The position numbers and the translations under genes were made by a program. This document shows positions 37,840 through 50,300 of a stretch of 64,000 nucleotides of DNA, one piece after another. The first letter of the stretch is position 1. The number at the start of each line of letters is the position of its first letter. A model generated the notes under the pieces. That model did not search any database. It saw nothing but the letters and a program-made list of their open reading frames with translations, and was not told the DNA's origin. The stretch comes from Anseranas semipalmata (Eukaryota; Chordata; Aves; Anseriformes; Anseranatidae), in contig VXAA01001239.1 of NCBI GenBank assembly GCA_013399115.1, positions 192,948 through 256,947 on the forward strand, written 5' to 3'.

Positions 37840-38430
37840 ACAAAGCCGCTGCAGGTGGATGGCCCTGCTGGGGACTGTCCAGTCCAACCCCCTCCTCAAA
37901 GCTGGGTCAGCTACAGCAGGTTGTCCAGGACTGCATCCCAGCAGGTTTTGAGTATCTCCATGGAGGGGGGAACTCCACAACCTCTCCAGATACCCTCTCC
38001 CACCCTTTGAGCACCCTCACACACAAAAAAGCATTGTTCTTACGTTTAAATGGAATTTCCTGTATTTCGATTTGTGTCCATTGTCTTTTGCCCTTTCCCT
38101 GCAGAAGACATTGCACTGTGGGAGTTAGTGATCCTGGCCAAGCCAAAGCTCCGCTGGGCTTTGCTCTCAAGACCTGAGCAGGCCCCTTGCATGGTGCGGA
38201 CACCTGTACAGCAGAGCCCAGGCCCGGACCCAGCACCCAAGCTGGGGCCTCACCAGGGCCGAGCAGGCCCCACCGCCCTGAGCTGCTGCAGTGCTCCTGG
38301 TGCTGCTCTGGCCTCCTCCTCCTTGCCGCAAAGGCACAGTTCTGGCTCGCGACCAGCTTGACTACAGGGTCAGGGGCCTGCATCCAGCCTGTGCTGGTAC
38401 CTGGGGTTATTCACCCCCTGGTGCAGGACT
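37840..38430 (-). mobile_element. CR1 LINE fragment (old)
   Basis: Reverse complement of CR1 on the plus strand, in the usual order: 'gactgtccagtccaaccccc', 'cagcaggttgtccaggactg', a 'gagtatctccatggagg' word and 'ctccacaacctctcc', then 'ggaatttcctgtatttcgat', and farther on 'ggggcctcaccagggccgag' and 'acctggggttattcaccccc'. The 3' end of the element is at the left. It is more diverged than the copy at 46.9 kb and carries a GC-rich internal stretch. It lies between the putative insulator and CEP135. Confidence 0.8.
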
Positions 38431-40681
38431 AGCGAACTGGTTTCTTACAGTCAACAGAAAAGAGGAAGTGTAAAAATTCTGCCCCAGAGAATGGCTTCAA
38501 AAAAAAGTCTGGGGTCATGTGGCTTCATGTAAGAAATGGCATTTGAATAGTTCAGCCTTCCCACATGTGCACCAATTTTTGTATGACATATTTTACATGA
38601 GAAGATGGAAGCCCTAATCTTAACCCTTTTTAAATTAGCATCACACAGGAATTTCAATGTTTCTCAGATTCAGGGTGACAAAAACAAACAAACAAATTGC
38701 ATTTTCCAAATGAACCCTAGAATTGCTTAGTTAAATTTAAAAATTAAATTTTAGGGATATACTGTAGGATGCAAAAGATTAATTCTAAGAAGCTCTCAAA
38801 AAACATGTAAGTTTAATTGAGCAATTCAGATTTCAATAAATTGGTAAATACCATTCTTTTATTCTCTCCTGATTTCTCTACTTCTGACAATATAATTCCC
38901 CTGTTTTGTAGAACAAACATCTCCAACAATTAGTGCCTCATCTTTATTATTTTTCCTCCATCCCCAACTGCAGATAACAACAGAGAAGTATTTGGACTCT
39001 TCCCATGATTTAATGTCTGCCCCACTCTTTTTTTAACTCACCCCAGATAAGGATTAAAGCAGGTCATGAGGCTTCCATGATCTTTTGGTCTTCCAGCTGG
39101 TGAGAACAACACAGAAGCTTCTTTGAACAGAGTCCATCAAAGACAATCGCTCTAATATCCCCAGACTTACATTAGACCTGTTTCATACATGACAGTCCAC
39201 TGATTTAGATCTTCCACAAATTTTGGCTTGTTTGTACATCCCAAAATAAAATATTTGATTTTAATGAAAAGTTACATAATTCTTACATTCCTTTTATTCT
39301 AGCTGCTTACAAAAATGTATAAAATAATAGTTACAAGGAAAATGATAGCTGTACTATAGTCTGAATATCAGTATTGTTTCAGTTTTAGAAAGCTGCACAG
39401 GCTTTAGTCACTGAGATGATACCAGTTTTATTATACCAGCCGTGCCCACTAATTTTTCCACAGTTGACATTCACGTAAGAAGTATTATTAATGTAAGTGG
39501 TATGGTTTTAATAGTAAAGTCAAAATATACATTTTTGGTAAGAAGAAATATTTTCAATAAAATGGAACATTTGCTTTTTTAATTTAGATTCCAATTGAAA
39601 AGATTTTATATACGAAGTAAGATGTTTAGAAGTCACTACTGAAAACATCGAGAGCAGAAAATGAGTTTGTTTCTCATTCTTACTGAATTGCTTCATCCTG
39701 GATAGTAAATATCAATTAGTGTCAAGAAACTACTGACTTAATTACAAACAGTAATAAACAATACCTAAGAGACAGCCATCTCCCCCTTTGTGTAACTGGC
39801 AGATGAGAGACCTCAAATGAGATGCACCCATTTTTAAAGAATTCCTTCCAGTGGCTCAGAAGCCTAATGAGATACAAGTATTTTCATATGCTTCTGAATG
39901 TGTGTTCTAAGTTGTTTTTAATTAGTAAAATTTAATACATAGACAAATATATATATATATAGCTTGCAAGAAGCATTTATCTACAATATGAGACAATATT
40001 CCCAGTTAACACAATATTCTTTATAATTTACAACTGTAACAATCTTAGTGCAAAATAGACAAATTCTGAAAGCAAAATAAAATTCTTTCATGTCATTTAA
40101 TAGACTGTTTACACCTTAGGGATGCTTGCAATAGTAGCTGGTAATCACAGTTTTTTTATTCAACATTAGGAAAGCATAACACTACCTGTTGGTCAACGGA
40201 AGGATGCAGAACAGTAAGTTCTTCCACTTCCTCTCCTCTGCATGATACCTCTGAACATATCATATTAACCTGAATGGCATGTAATTATTAGAAAACATAC
40301 ATTCTGGAACAGAACAATGATTTGATATACAATTATCTGCATAGATGGACTTTTAAGAGCGTATCATTAGATTCCGATTGCTAATTGCATCTTACTTCAT
40401 AGTCTAAATTTGCAACGCTCCTCTGCTAAATACACGGGCTATTTCAAAGATTAGTTCTCATTGCTTCTGTCTAATGTGTATCATAATATAAAGACCTGCG
40501 TTAACCCTCTAACAGCTTGAGCTGAGCTGTGTGAAGGATTCCAGATTTTATGCTCTTTTTAAAAGAAAATTTGAGAAATATTTCCAGATGATTCAGAAAT
40601 CTGAATATAAAATACTTCAGAATTAATTTTATAATTTTTAATGTATTTTCAATGCATCTTTTAAAATATAAGTTTTCACTT
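38431..40681. other. AT-rich spacer downstream of CEP135
   Basis: Very AT-rich, almost no open frames, with a short TA repeat at 39948-39960. No repeat family or gene recognised. Longer CEP135 3' UTR isoforms could end here. Confidence 0.45.
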
Positions 40682-40756
40682 TTTATTTAATATTGGGATA
40701 TTTAAAATGCAATTTTACACAAATATTAAAGGAGATGAGTAGTTACATGACAAAAA

Positions 40757-41321
40757 CAAGAATAACTGATATGTTTTTATTAAGAAAAATGTTCAGTTAG
40801 CAAAAACACATTCACAAAATATATAGATATTCTTCACGATATTTAAAAATATTGAGAAAACACTTGTTAAAAATCCAAACACACAGAATATCATCAGTAT
40901 AAAAGATACACTGGCTCAGCATTTTTAAGACAATCATGTATGTTATTCTCCTATCTTAGCTCACAGCAAGATGAACAAACTTCTGTAACCATATGAGAAG
41001 CAGATAGAAATAAAATAGTAAAAGAAAACAAGAGATTGTCGTATCATATACTCGTTTCTTTCATACAATTATGTTTGCCAAATAGTCACAAAGCCTAGCC
41101 AGTCTTGATACAAACCCCATCAAAACAGCCCACAAAAATCTAGTCATCCCAGAGAGTTGGGAGAGTAGAATTTTGCAGAGTGGATTACTTCATAGGTTTT
41201 CAGAAATTTCAAAAGTAATCACTGATTTGAAGAAAACAGAGGTAGAGTACAAGTCATCCTTCATAATTTTCAAAAAACAAGTCCTTATAACACAGTAATG
41301 CTTCAATTGCTCAATTTCTGG
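40757..41321 (-). other. CEP135: CEP135 3' UTR (predicted) with poly(A) signal
   Basis: On the minus strand the sequence after the stop codon runs to a canonical AATAAA (plus-strand 40776-40781), followed by T/GT-rich sequence suited to a downstream element. That gives a 3' UTR of about 560 nt. A second AATAAA lies at 40682-40687, so a longer form is possible. The length is a prediction. Confidence 0.4.
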
Positions 41322-41343
41322 TTACTCCTTGAAGCTCACATTT
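41322..41343 (-). CDS. CEP135: CEP135 terminal coding exon
   Basis: A very good acceptor (pyrimidine-rich, ending CCACCAG) at 41344 is followed by a phase-matched short reading NVSFKE and a TAA stop (41322-41324). The human protein also ends with the residues NV, which supports this as the true last exon. The choice rests on splice-site strength and phase rather than on length, so it is less certain than the other exons. Confidence 0.7.
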
Positions 41344-44300
41344 CTGGTGGAGAAAGAAGAAATTTCAAAATAATGCTATTATATTTTACTAGAGAAAATT
41401 AGTAATACTTACAAAAAGTATTGTCAAAAAGTAATACTTAGATTTAGCCTCCTCATATTCTCTTCTGTTATTCCTAAATATCAACAATTAGCATATTATC
41501 TAGAACTCTACATTCAGTTCATTGACTCATTGCTCAAGTGCTTAAAGTAAATGTGAGCTGAGGAGGAAGAGAATTTCTTGAGAATATTAAATCAGATCAG
41601 AGAAATAGACAGTTATAGAACAATGTAATTACAGAGTACACTTTACTGTAGTAAGCTCCCGGGAAGGAATAAATAAGTAGAATGAAAGATGATGATAGAA
41701 ATGCAGAGATCCTTCTAGTGTAATAATCGACCAATAGATTTATAAAGCAAGACAGTAAAAAATTAGTCTGCATGTGAATTCAGTTGTTCAAAAATACTTT
41801 ATTTTCTTAAAAACACATACTTCATGAAATTGGGATATTTTCTGACAGACTATGGTACAGAGCTGTCATTGGTAAAACCAAGTACACAAAGAGCAGGATA
41901 AGAGTTCACTGTATTATATTCTTCAAGTATAACACCTGGACTATTTTTATTGCACTCACTATAAAGCAAGGACAACTCTCTACTAATTATACTCATTCTT
42001 AGAAACATATTATCTATCATTATCTTATGAATGAGACAAAAATGATCCAGAGATTACTGGGCAACATGTCGATTTGCAACGTAACAGGGTTTGCCTAATG
42101 GCTCACCAGTAAAGAAAAAAAAAGTCGTAACTGCTGTTTCCTCCTCCTTATTAATATCTTATTTGTATTTCTTCCTTCCCCCCCACACTTGTTTTTCATT
42201 ATCCAAAAACTCACAGAAGAAAAATTGCTGGCAATGTGGATTATACCACACTGACCTCAGTTATCAGGACACCTGTCTCTATACTAACAAAAGCAAGCCT
42301 AAGAACAAGCCATATGTATGTATCAACATAAATAGTTTAAACTCTTATCAGTTTGGAATGTTGGCTTTTGGATTTAGCAGTTAGATAGATAGATTCATAA
42401 GCTGTTATTGCTAAATATGCTATTTCCCAAAACAACCACCGCTGCTTTCTCCCTACCCTTCCACTCTTCATTGCAACGTATTACACAGTATGGCAGAGAC
42501 AAGATATAAAGGCAACAAATCGGGCCTCTAACATGTAAAAGGCATCATCCAAAACACTGCTCTCTAAAAGAGTAAAAACATCAGTGAAAATGAACAAGTG
42601 AGAGGCTGATTAGGACTACTATTTTTTTTTATGGACTCTGGTGACCATGATCTTAGGACATTCATAGCCTTCAAGCATTAACAATGAAAAATACAGTAAT
42701 AACTTTTATGCACTTTTGGAGATGGTTTCATCTAATGTGTTGGGGTAAAATATGTTTTAGTTGGACTTTCTCCTATGTGCTATCTTTCCTTCGTTGCTGT
42801 ACTTGAGAGAATTTCATGATGTTTCTCTTAATATGAATCATTCATTGTTTGGGGATAACTATTAACAGTAATAAATTGGCAATATATATTTGGACATAAT
42901 TAATGACAATAATAAGAAGGCAATATATATTTGGGAGCTGTCAGATGATGCAAGACCATTAACAAAAACAGGAATGGGAATCCATTACATTATATGGTCT
43001 TTGGAGAGCACTTTGCATCTATTGTTGCCAATCAATATTTTATAGTAGGAGAGTCAACAAAAGAAGAACTAAGCACCACCTAAAGTGTTGAAGAACTTTG
43101 TAAAATTAAAAAAGTATTATTTGGAAACGGTTTAAACCTAACTCTTATATGGAAACAACCTGAAAAAAAAAAAATCAAATCACTTACTTTTCAGCTGCTG
43201 CTTGTTCAACTGTCCTTACAGCTGCACGTTCTGGAGATTCTGAGGGAGATCTTAATGTAGAACTGAGAGTAGGTGAAGCACGTAATGATGATGTAGAGAG
43301 ACCGTGTCGACGCATTTCCTGAATTGCACGCTCTCTACCAACAGATAGCAATTTTAGTTACAAAACACTTTGGTACTGCAAGATGTTAGAGCAAAAAAAA
43401 TTTTTTTACACATTTTTATTTGGTGATTTTCACAATAGTTTGCTAAAAGCCTTGTTTTCTTGTGGTGTCACTCCACTTTCTTCTTGTTTTTATGACAATA
43501 GCTTTTTTTTTTTTCAATGCAATGGTAAATTCACAAAATTTAGGAGGGAATTCAGAAACAATGTTTTTCTTTTTTTAATTAAGCAGTTTTCAGGTTGAGA
43601 ACATTAGATTTTGCATGACAACGGGAACACAATTTTCCATAAAAGTTCCCATGTATTGAAAAAAACAACAGTTTTAAAAATGAGAAAGAGAAACCACCTC
43701 AGTATGAAAAAAACAGCTTCTTACCGTTCAAATCGTTCGGTTGTTAGCTGTCTTTTTAAAACATCATAGTCAGTCTGCAGCTGTGCAACTTTACTTCGAA
43801 GTATGGAAACCTCTCTGTTATGACTGCTTCTAAAAAAAATCATGAGAAGCAACAAAGTTTTCTTTGAACGCTGACAGGTAGGAGCTCAGAGGAATTACAG
43901 CAAGTCAACAAAACAAAAATAGATACTCAACATGTCATTTCACACAAATTTCACACAAAGAGACAAATCAGAAGCAGCAGGAGCCAAGCAAATACAATGG
44001 CACGTTTCTGGAAGAACCTAAGGTGAGAAAGATGTGAGAAGCTGGCAAGTCTCCCAGTACGTCCTTACTGCAATACATTATGTTCTTTTTTGGACAAAAG
44101 TAAGCAGAGACATGTTTTATAAAAACAGACAAAATAATTACATGATCATTTTTTTGATTTATTACCTTCTGTTGCAATGTGAAACTGCTTTTATGTGTGC
44201 AGTTAAAAAGAAGAAAAAGTAGTAACTATCCACAAGAAATACGAACATAACAAATATGGCTTCAGTAAAAAGTATATCAAGTAGGCTCGAACTATCTGTC

Positions 44301-47300
44301 TAGAAGTGAACACAACTGAATAACATCTAAATAAAACTGGTATTAATGCAAGCTCAGACCAGCAAAACCCAGTGTCTGAAGGAACGCTTGTCAAGTACAC
44401 CCTTGCATTTGGGGCCAACCGTTTCAACCGCAAGAATCAAAAAGAAAAGCAGCCTTGAAAATCTTAAGTGACAGAATTAAATATGTTTCTCAGCAAATCA
44501 TCAGCTTGGACAACTCAATGCTTGGTTGCAAAACACCCTGAACTGCATTGGAGAGCAAGGAAAAAATTAATTACTTAAGTGTAAAACAAGTCATCTAAAC
44601 CAGAATCTAAACAGCTATATTATTCCATAGAGTCTTCAAAGTCAGTATGAAGTTGAGTGCTCAAAAGTCAATTCTGGAGAAGGAAAGATGTACTAGTTTA
44701 TTGCTTAAACACTGAACTTAAATTCTGAAAAAACGAGTTTCCTTTGTAGCTCTGTCACAGGCTTCATGTCTGGGCACCTGCTAGTCTCTGACTCCAGGGA
44801 GATGCAAAATACTCCAGAGATTTGATCCCCAAAACATGCAGAATGTTTTTTACTGTCTTCCCTATTCATCAGTAAAATTCCTAGAAAGGTATCTTGATCT
44901 AGCGTGTTGTGAACAGATGCCGAAGTCAAGAGGATCAGCTTCAGTGATATCTTATCCTAAGTCCTTCAGAGACTGGCACATGCTTTCAGGATGAAGCTGA
45001 GAATTCAGGGCCCAAAACCATTATTGTAAAATAAAGAAAGAAAGCAAACAGCTTTGTGAATTCCAAGGTTATTACATGTAAATGACATTAAAACACAGTT
45101 AGAATTGATGAAGTCACTCACTCAAAAATTAAGAAAGATTAAGAATAATACAATTTGGAACCCCTATCCATAGGAATCATCATATAATAACATTACATGA
45201 TGATATACTATTTTTTCATAACACATCTGGCTCTTCCACAGTAGATACATATAGCTATCAACAAGTAGTTTAGCTATTCAGTATACTGTTTATTTAGTAT
45301 TTGATGACTGCAGTCTCAATATCTCATTTACCACATCGTCACCAAAACAGCATTATGAATAATGCAACTACTCACTCTTCACAGAATTCAATATTACGGC
45401 ACTGAAGAGCTTCACAAGCTAAACTTAATTTGAGACTCCTTCTGAAGTCAGAGGTTGTATCAGTACCATTTTATAAACAGAGTGGAAGCACATGCACAGT
45501 AAGGCCAAAACTGTAAATAATGCTCAACAATATTGACATACAATTTTTGTCACCTAGAACTGAAATTTTGCCAGGTCCACTGAATTTTTGTTTCACAAGA
45601 CACAAGCATAACTGTCACATCCTTCAGTCACAGTTCACAGCTGTGAACATTTAAAGCCTCTGTAGACTCTAAGTACTACAAACTGAAGAGTAGAAAATAA
45701 AGTATATACAACTAGTTCTCATGCCTGAACATTTGTCTAGCAAGATGAAGAACCTTTGAGATAAACGGAGTGAAACAATTCAACAGAATAGTCACTTTTC
45801 TTCCAGGAGAACATTTTCCCTCTTTCTGCTGTATCGCATTCTATTAACAATGCAAGTATTGACATTTGCAATAAACAAGAAAGGAACCCCACAATTTATC
45901 CAGAAGAAATTTTGTGAAAAAATTACTGTGAAGTCATTTAAACAAAGTTTTAATGTTTGTACACGAAAACCTGAATTTATGTTAAATGAAAACCTCATTC
46001 TTTCCTTTCCTTGTAATTTTTGTGTTTTATTTCAGTCAGGACATTCCATTAGTTTACGTTCTCTGTATGTGATTAAAATTATTTTTTTTCAAGCAAACAA
46101 AACTCAGCAATTCTAAAACATGAAGCAATGAGATGCACAGGGGTGATCAATAATGTCATCATCTACAGCTTCACTGAGATCACTGTTACCAGAGGTGGGG
46201 CATTAATTGTCAGTGGTAACCTTTATGCAAATCAACCAAAAGTGATTTTCTTGCACATTTGCACCACCAAGTCACATACAGGTTTTGACAGCTCAGGTAT
46301 GCTATATTCTACTTCTAATAGGGAAGTATTATCTGTCCTTTTTCGTTCCATATGTTTCCTTTCTCCCCCTACTTCAGTGTTTATTAACTGGGTGTACTAG
46401 TTCTACTTGTATCCTTTTCTGAAATTTTGTTTGACTTCATTCTTCACCACCATCTACATTCAGCTGCTACTTCACCTTCTTGCTATTCAATGCAAAGTTA
46501 CCACTGGCTAATGTATCCACAGGAGAATAAAAGGCACTATCATTTCATGAGACCTAAAATGAAAACTTGAAATTCCCTGCTCCAAATAATTATAATAATA
46601 ATGATAATAATAATAAAAATTAAATCCCACACTTTTCTAGTACTCAGATTTGATATAAACAAAATATCCTCTCTACTATTAACTTTATTCCTCTAGAAAG
46701 ATTAATCTTTTCTCTGTAAGAGTGTTAAAAAGCTAAGGCAGAATCTAGGCACATGCACAGCACGAGAAGTTGCAGTTATTTTACTGAGCTTATAATCAAA
46801 GACAGTTATAATGCAAAGTGCTGTCCACGTTTAGTGTAGGTGTCAGTTCCGGCTCCATTTATATTTAAAAGCAGCAATACATCACAAAATCACAGAATAG
46901 CTGACGTTGGAAGGAGCCTCTGGAGGTCCTCTTGTCTAACCCCCTTGCTCAAGCAGGGCCACCTAGAGCAGGTTGTCCAGGACCATGTCCAGGTGGCTTT
47001 TGAATATCTCCAAGGAGGGAGACTCCACAACCCCTCTTGGCAACCTGTGCCAGTGTGTGGTCACTGGCAGTCAAAAACTGCTTCCTGATGTTCAGAGGGA
47101 ACCTCCTGTGTTCCAGTTTGTGCTCACTGTCCCCTGTCTTGTCACTGGGCACCACGGAACAGAGTCTGGCTCCATCTTCTTTGCACCCTCCCTTCAGGTA
47201 TTTACATACATCGATAAGACTCCCTGAGCCTTCTCTTCTCCAAGATAAACAGTCCCAAATCTCTCAGCCTTTCCTCATATGAGAGATGCTCCAGTCCCTT

Positions 47301-50300
47301 AATCATCTTCGCGGCCCTTTGTTGGACTCACTCCATTAAGTCAACGTCTCTCTTGTACTGGGGAGCCCAGAACTGGACACAACACTCCAGGTGTGGCCTC
47401 ACCAGTGCTGAGTAGAGGGGAAGGATCACCTCCCTTGATCTCGAAGGAAAGGATTTTAGTGATTGCACTGAAAAGATGGAAGAGTTGTATCAGACAAGTA
47501 AACTTCAGGAAAGATATAACCTCCTGTACCTGACTTTGACATGAGGGAATCTGATGTGAGAAGGAGTCATGATGAGCAGAGAAAGTAAAGCATTCTGAAG
47601 TCAACATTGGAACAATGAGAGAAATTCAGTGCTTATTCTCAAGACTGCGAAAACAAACTCAACAGGACATACCTTTCATTTTAAAAAAGGTTTCCTTTGG
47701 AACTCCTGTTTGAGTTCACTGCTAGTGCTAAACAGATGTCCACCAGAGTGGCAATTAATCAAAATGATATGAAAGATGCAAAGAGAAATTTTCAGTAAAC
47801 AATGTCACAATAGGCCAAAAGGCTTTGCTGCAAAAACCCACTCAGCCAACCAAATTGAACATCAAGAATTTGACTTTCTGAATACTTGTTGCCACAAAGA
47901 AAAAGCTTTGTTGTAACCCATATAACACATCTAACTTAAGACTTACAGTTTGCCCTCAGCAAGTGTTAGCTTGTCTTTCAGTAACTGAATTTCTGAATCT
48001 TTCTCATGGGACGTTAAATGGTTCTGAAATTCTTTATCTCTACTGGTGGCCAGCAACGTTTCAAGATTCTGAATTGTAAGTCTCTCACTGGATAACTGCT
48101 TTTTCAGCAACTCTGCTTCTGATTTCATATCTTCTAATTCACCCAGAACCTAGGGCACAAATTTTATTCATTATTAATAGTGTTTTTATAAACACAACAC
48201 AGTTCTCTTTCCTGAAAAGTTGTAAAAAAACAAACTGATTGGAAGTTTCGTAAAAGTGGAAAGGAAACAAAACATATTAAAAACATATCAAAAAACACAT
48301 TAAAACCCCAAATTATTTAAAACTATACTTAATTAAGGAATATTCAAATATCTGTCAAAGTTTTACCAGGAACTGGATTACTGAGTGCTGGAAATGCTTG
48401 GGTAAGTACTTGGAACACTAACTGGCTTTCAATGGTGTAGCTTTTTGCACAGATACAAAAAATGGTATATACTGTACTTTATTCGACTACGCCAGCTCAA
48501 TTAGCTTCTCAGCTTTTGCTGAAATTGTAGAAATGTTTGTTGTCCTCATCAATTTTATCAATATAAAGAAATTCTGTGGGGATGAGACCTCCTGTTCTCA
48601 AGGTCTTGAATAACCTAGTAGCAGGAAGCCCAATCAAATCAGTAAGTAAAGACACAATTTTATTTAATAACCAGTTTAAAAGAAAAAACTTCAGATATTA
48701 CGGATATTTAGAAGTGTTTAAACTATTTCAAAATATTTAATGCTTTTCAGCTGCATCTAAAATTTCAATTTAATTGAGAAAATCCATTCAATATAAATAA
48801 GAAGTGCAGTATTCACCTTGTATAAAAGAAAAGACATACATTAGAATAAATTACAATACAGTACATAAAACCAAATGAATATAATTTGCTTTTGCAGTTA
48901 AAAACTATTGCTGCCACATTTTGTAACGTTAAGGAATGAAACTTCCTCCTTCGGTACATAAAAAGAGATATAGATCTGTATACTGCAAAATTTGCAAGAC
49001 AATTCACATACATATATAAATGCAAAACTGCTGATGTAAATTAATTTACTTTGCTATCCAAACTTATTTTTTTCAAAAACCATTAAAAGCAAAGGATGTT
49101 TTATTATAACAAAGTAAATTTGCCTTTGCTGCTTACCCTTTCATAATCCATGTTTTTGGATGCAAGCTGTCGAGATAAAAGTTCTTTGCTACCTTCAAGT
49201 TTAACACAGAGTTCTCTCACAGAAGTCAGGTCAGCCAACACAGAAGCCTTATCCTGATTTTCACGCCTAACGTCCTCTTCCAATTTGGACATATTTTTTG
49301 TAATGGAGGAGATCTGAGATTCGTATGCTTGATGTGCAATAATATGCTAAACAAAGACAAATATGGATACCCCTTCAGTGTTGAATGTTAACAGTTCTCT
49401 GTTGAGTAGCAGATTTTTTTAAATTCTTCCTTTACCCTTCAAAATTAACTTTCCCTATAAAATTAACTTTAGATTACATTCTTTTCCTCCTCTCTTTCTA
49501 AATCACAGCCAAGAACAACTGATAAACCATCTCTGCAATTTTTAAATCACCATCTTAAAGAATTGTACAGATATTATACAAGAGTGGAAGGAGGCTGGAT
49601 TGCAGCTTCAGAAGAGAATTGAAAGTTTTAAACCCCCCAAAATACAATCTATTTCTTTAGTTAGCTTACATTACTAAGTCTCTTACTCTTCTTTTGCCTA
49701 ATTAAAAGCATGAGACAAAATATGGTCAGTCCAGAACTATTAAACTCAAAGTTCCTTGATTCCATGAAGTTATTGCTTCTGAAGTATAAACCTCATTATT
49801 TTACTGCTATTGGTCTAGCTTTCTGTACTATGTAATCCTGATTCTGGATTTGGACTACTACTACTACCACCACCAGACTTCTGCCTTTACTACAGTCACC
49901 AATGCTTCAAATACGTCGTTTGAAGCTTCAAAGAAATTTAAGAACTAAGCTTACACAATACTCATAAAGCTATATACAAATATTTTGAAGCAGGTAAATA
50001 AAAGTTTCTCACAGAGACAACAGCATCATAACAATGATCACCCAATAATAGAGATCTTAAAATACATGCCGAGATTCTAATTTTGGGAAATTTGGGAAGG
50101 GAGGCTAGAGAAGGAAAACATGTCTAACCAGGATCAGTTACTGTTTCAAAAACTCACTGACCATATTTGAAACAGTCATGTATAGGAATTAAGTTCTGTT
50201 CAAGCATTAAAAAAAAAGTACGTTGACTTTATTACAAGCCACTTGAACATATCTCACTTTCCCTGACAGAATTACACTGTGCAACTTATTACCTCTTGAA

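Larger units (their letters stand above)
35761..37840. other. Intergenic spacer with regulatory motifs
   Basis: No exon seen. Moderately GC-rich to about 36.25 kb, then AT-rich. It holds a short TA repeat (36607-36620), a T-run (36690-36700) and the CTCF/GC-box pair at 37108-37162. Confidence 0.5.
43830..47946 (-). other. CEP135: CEP135 intron (4.1 kb)
   Basis: The longest intron in the window. It holds the AAT microsatellite (46585-46618) and a full-order CR1 3' fragment (46880-47455). No skipped exon is implied by the phases. Confidence 0.85.
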
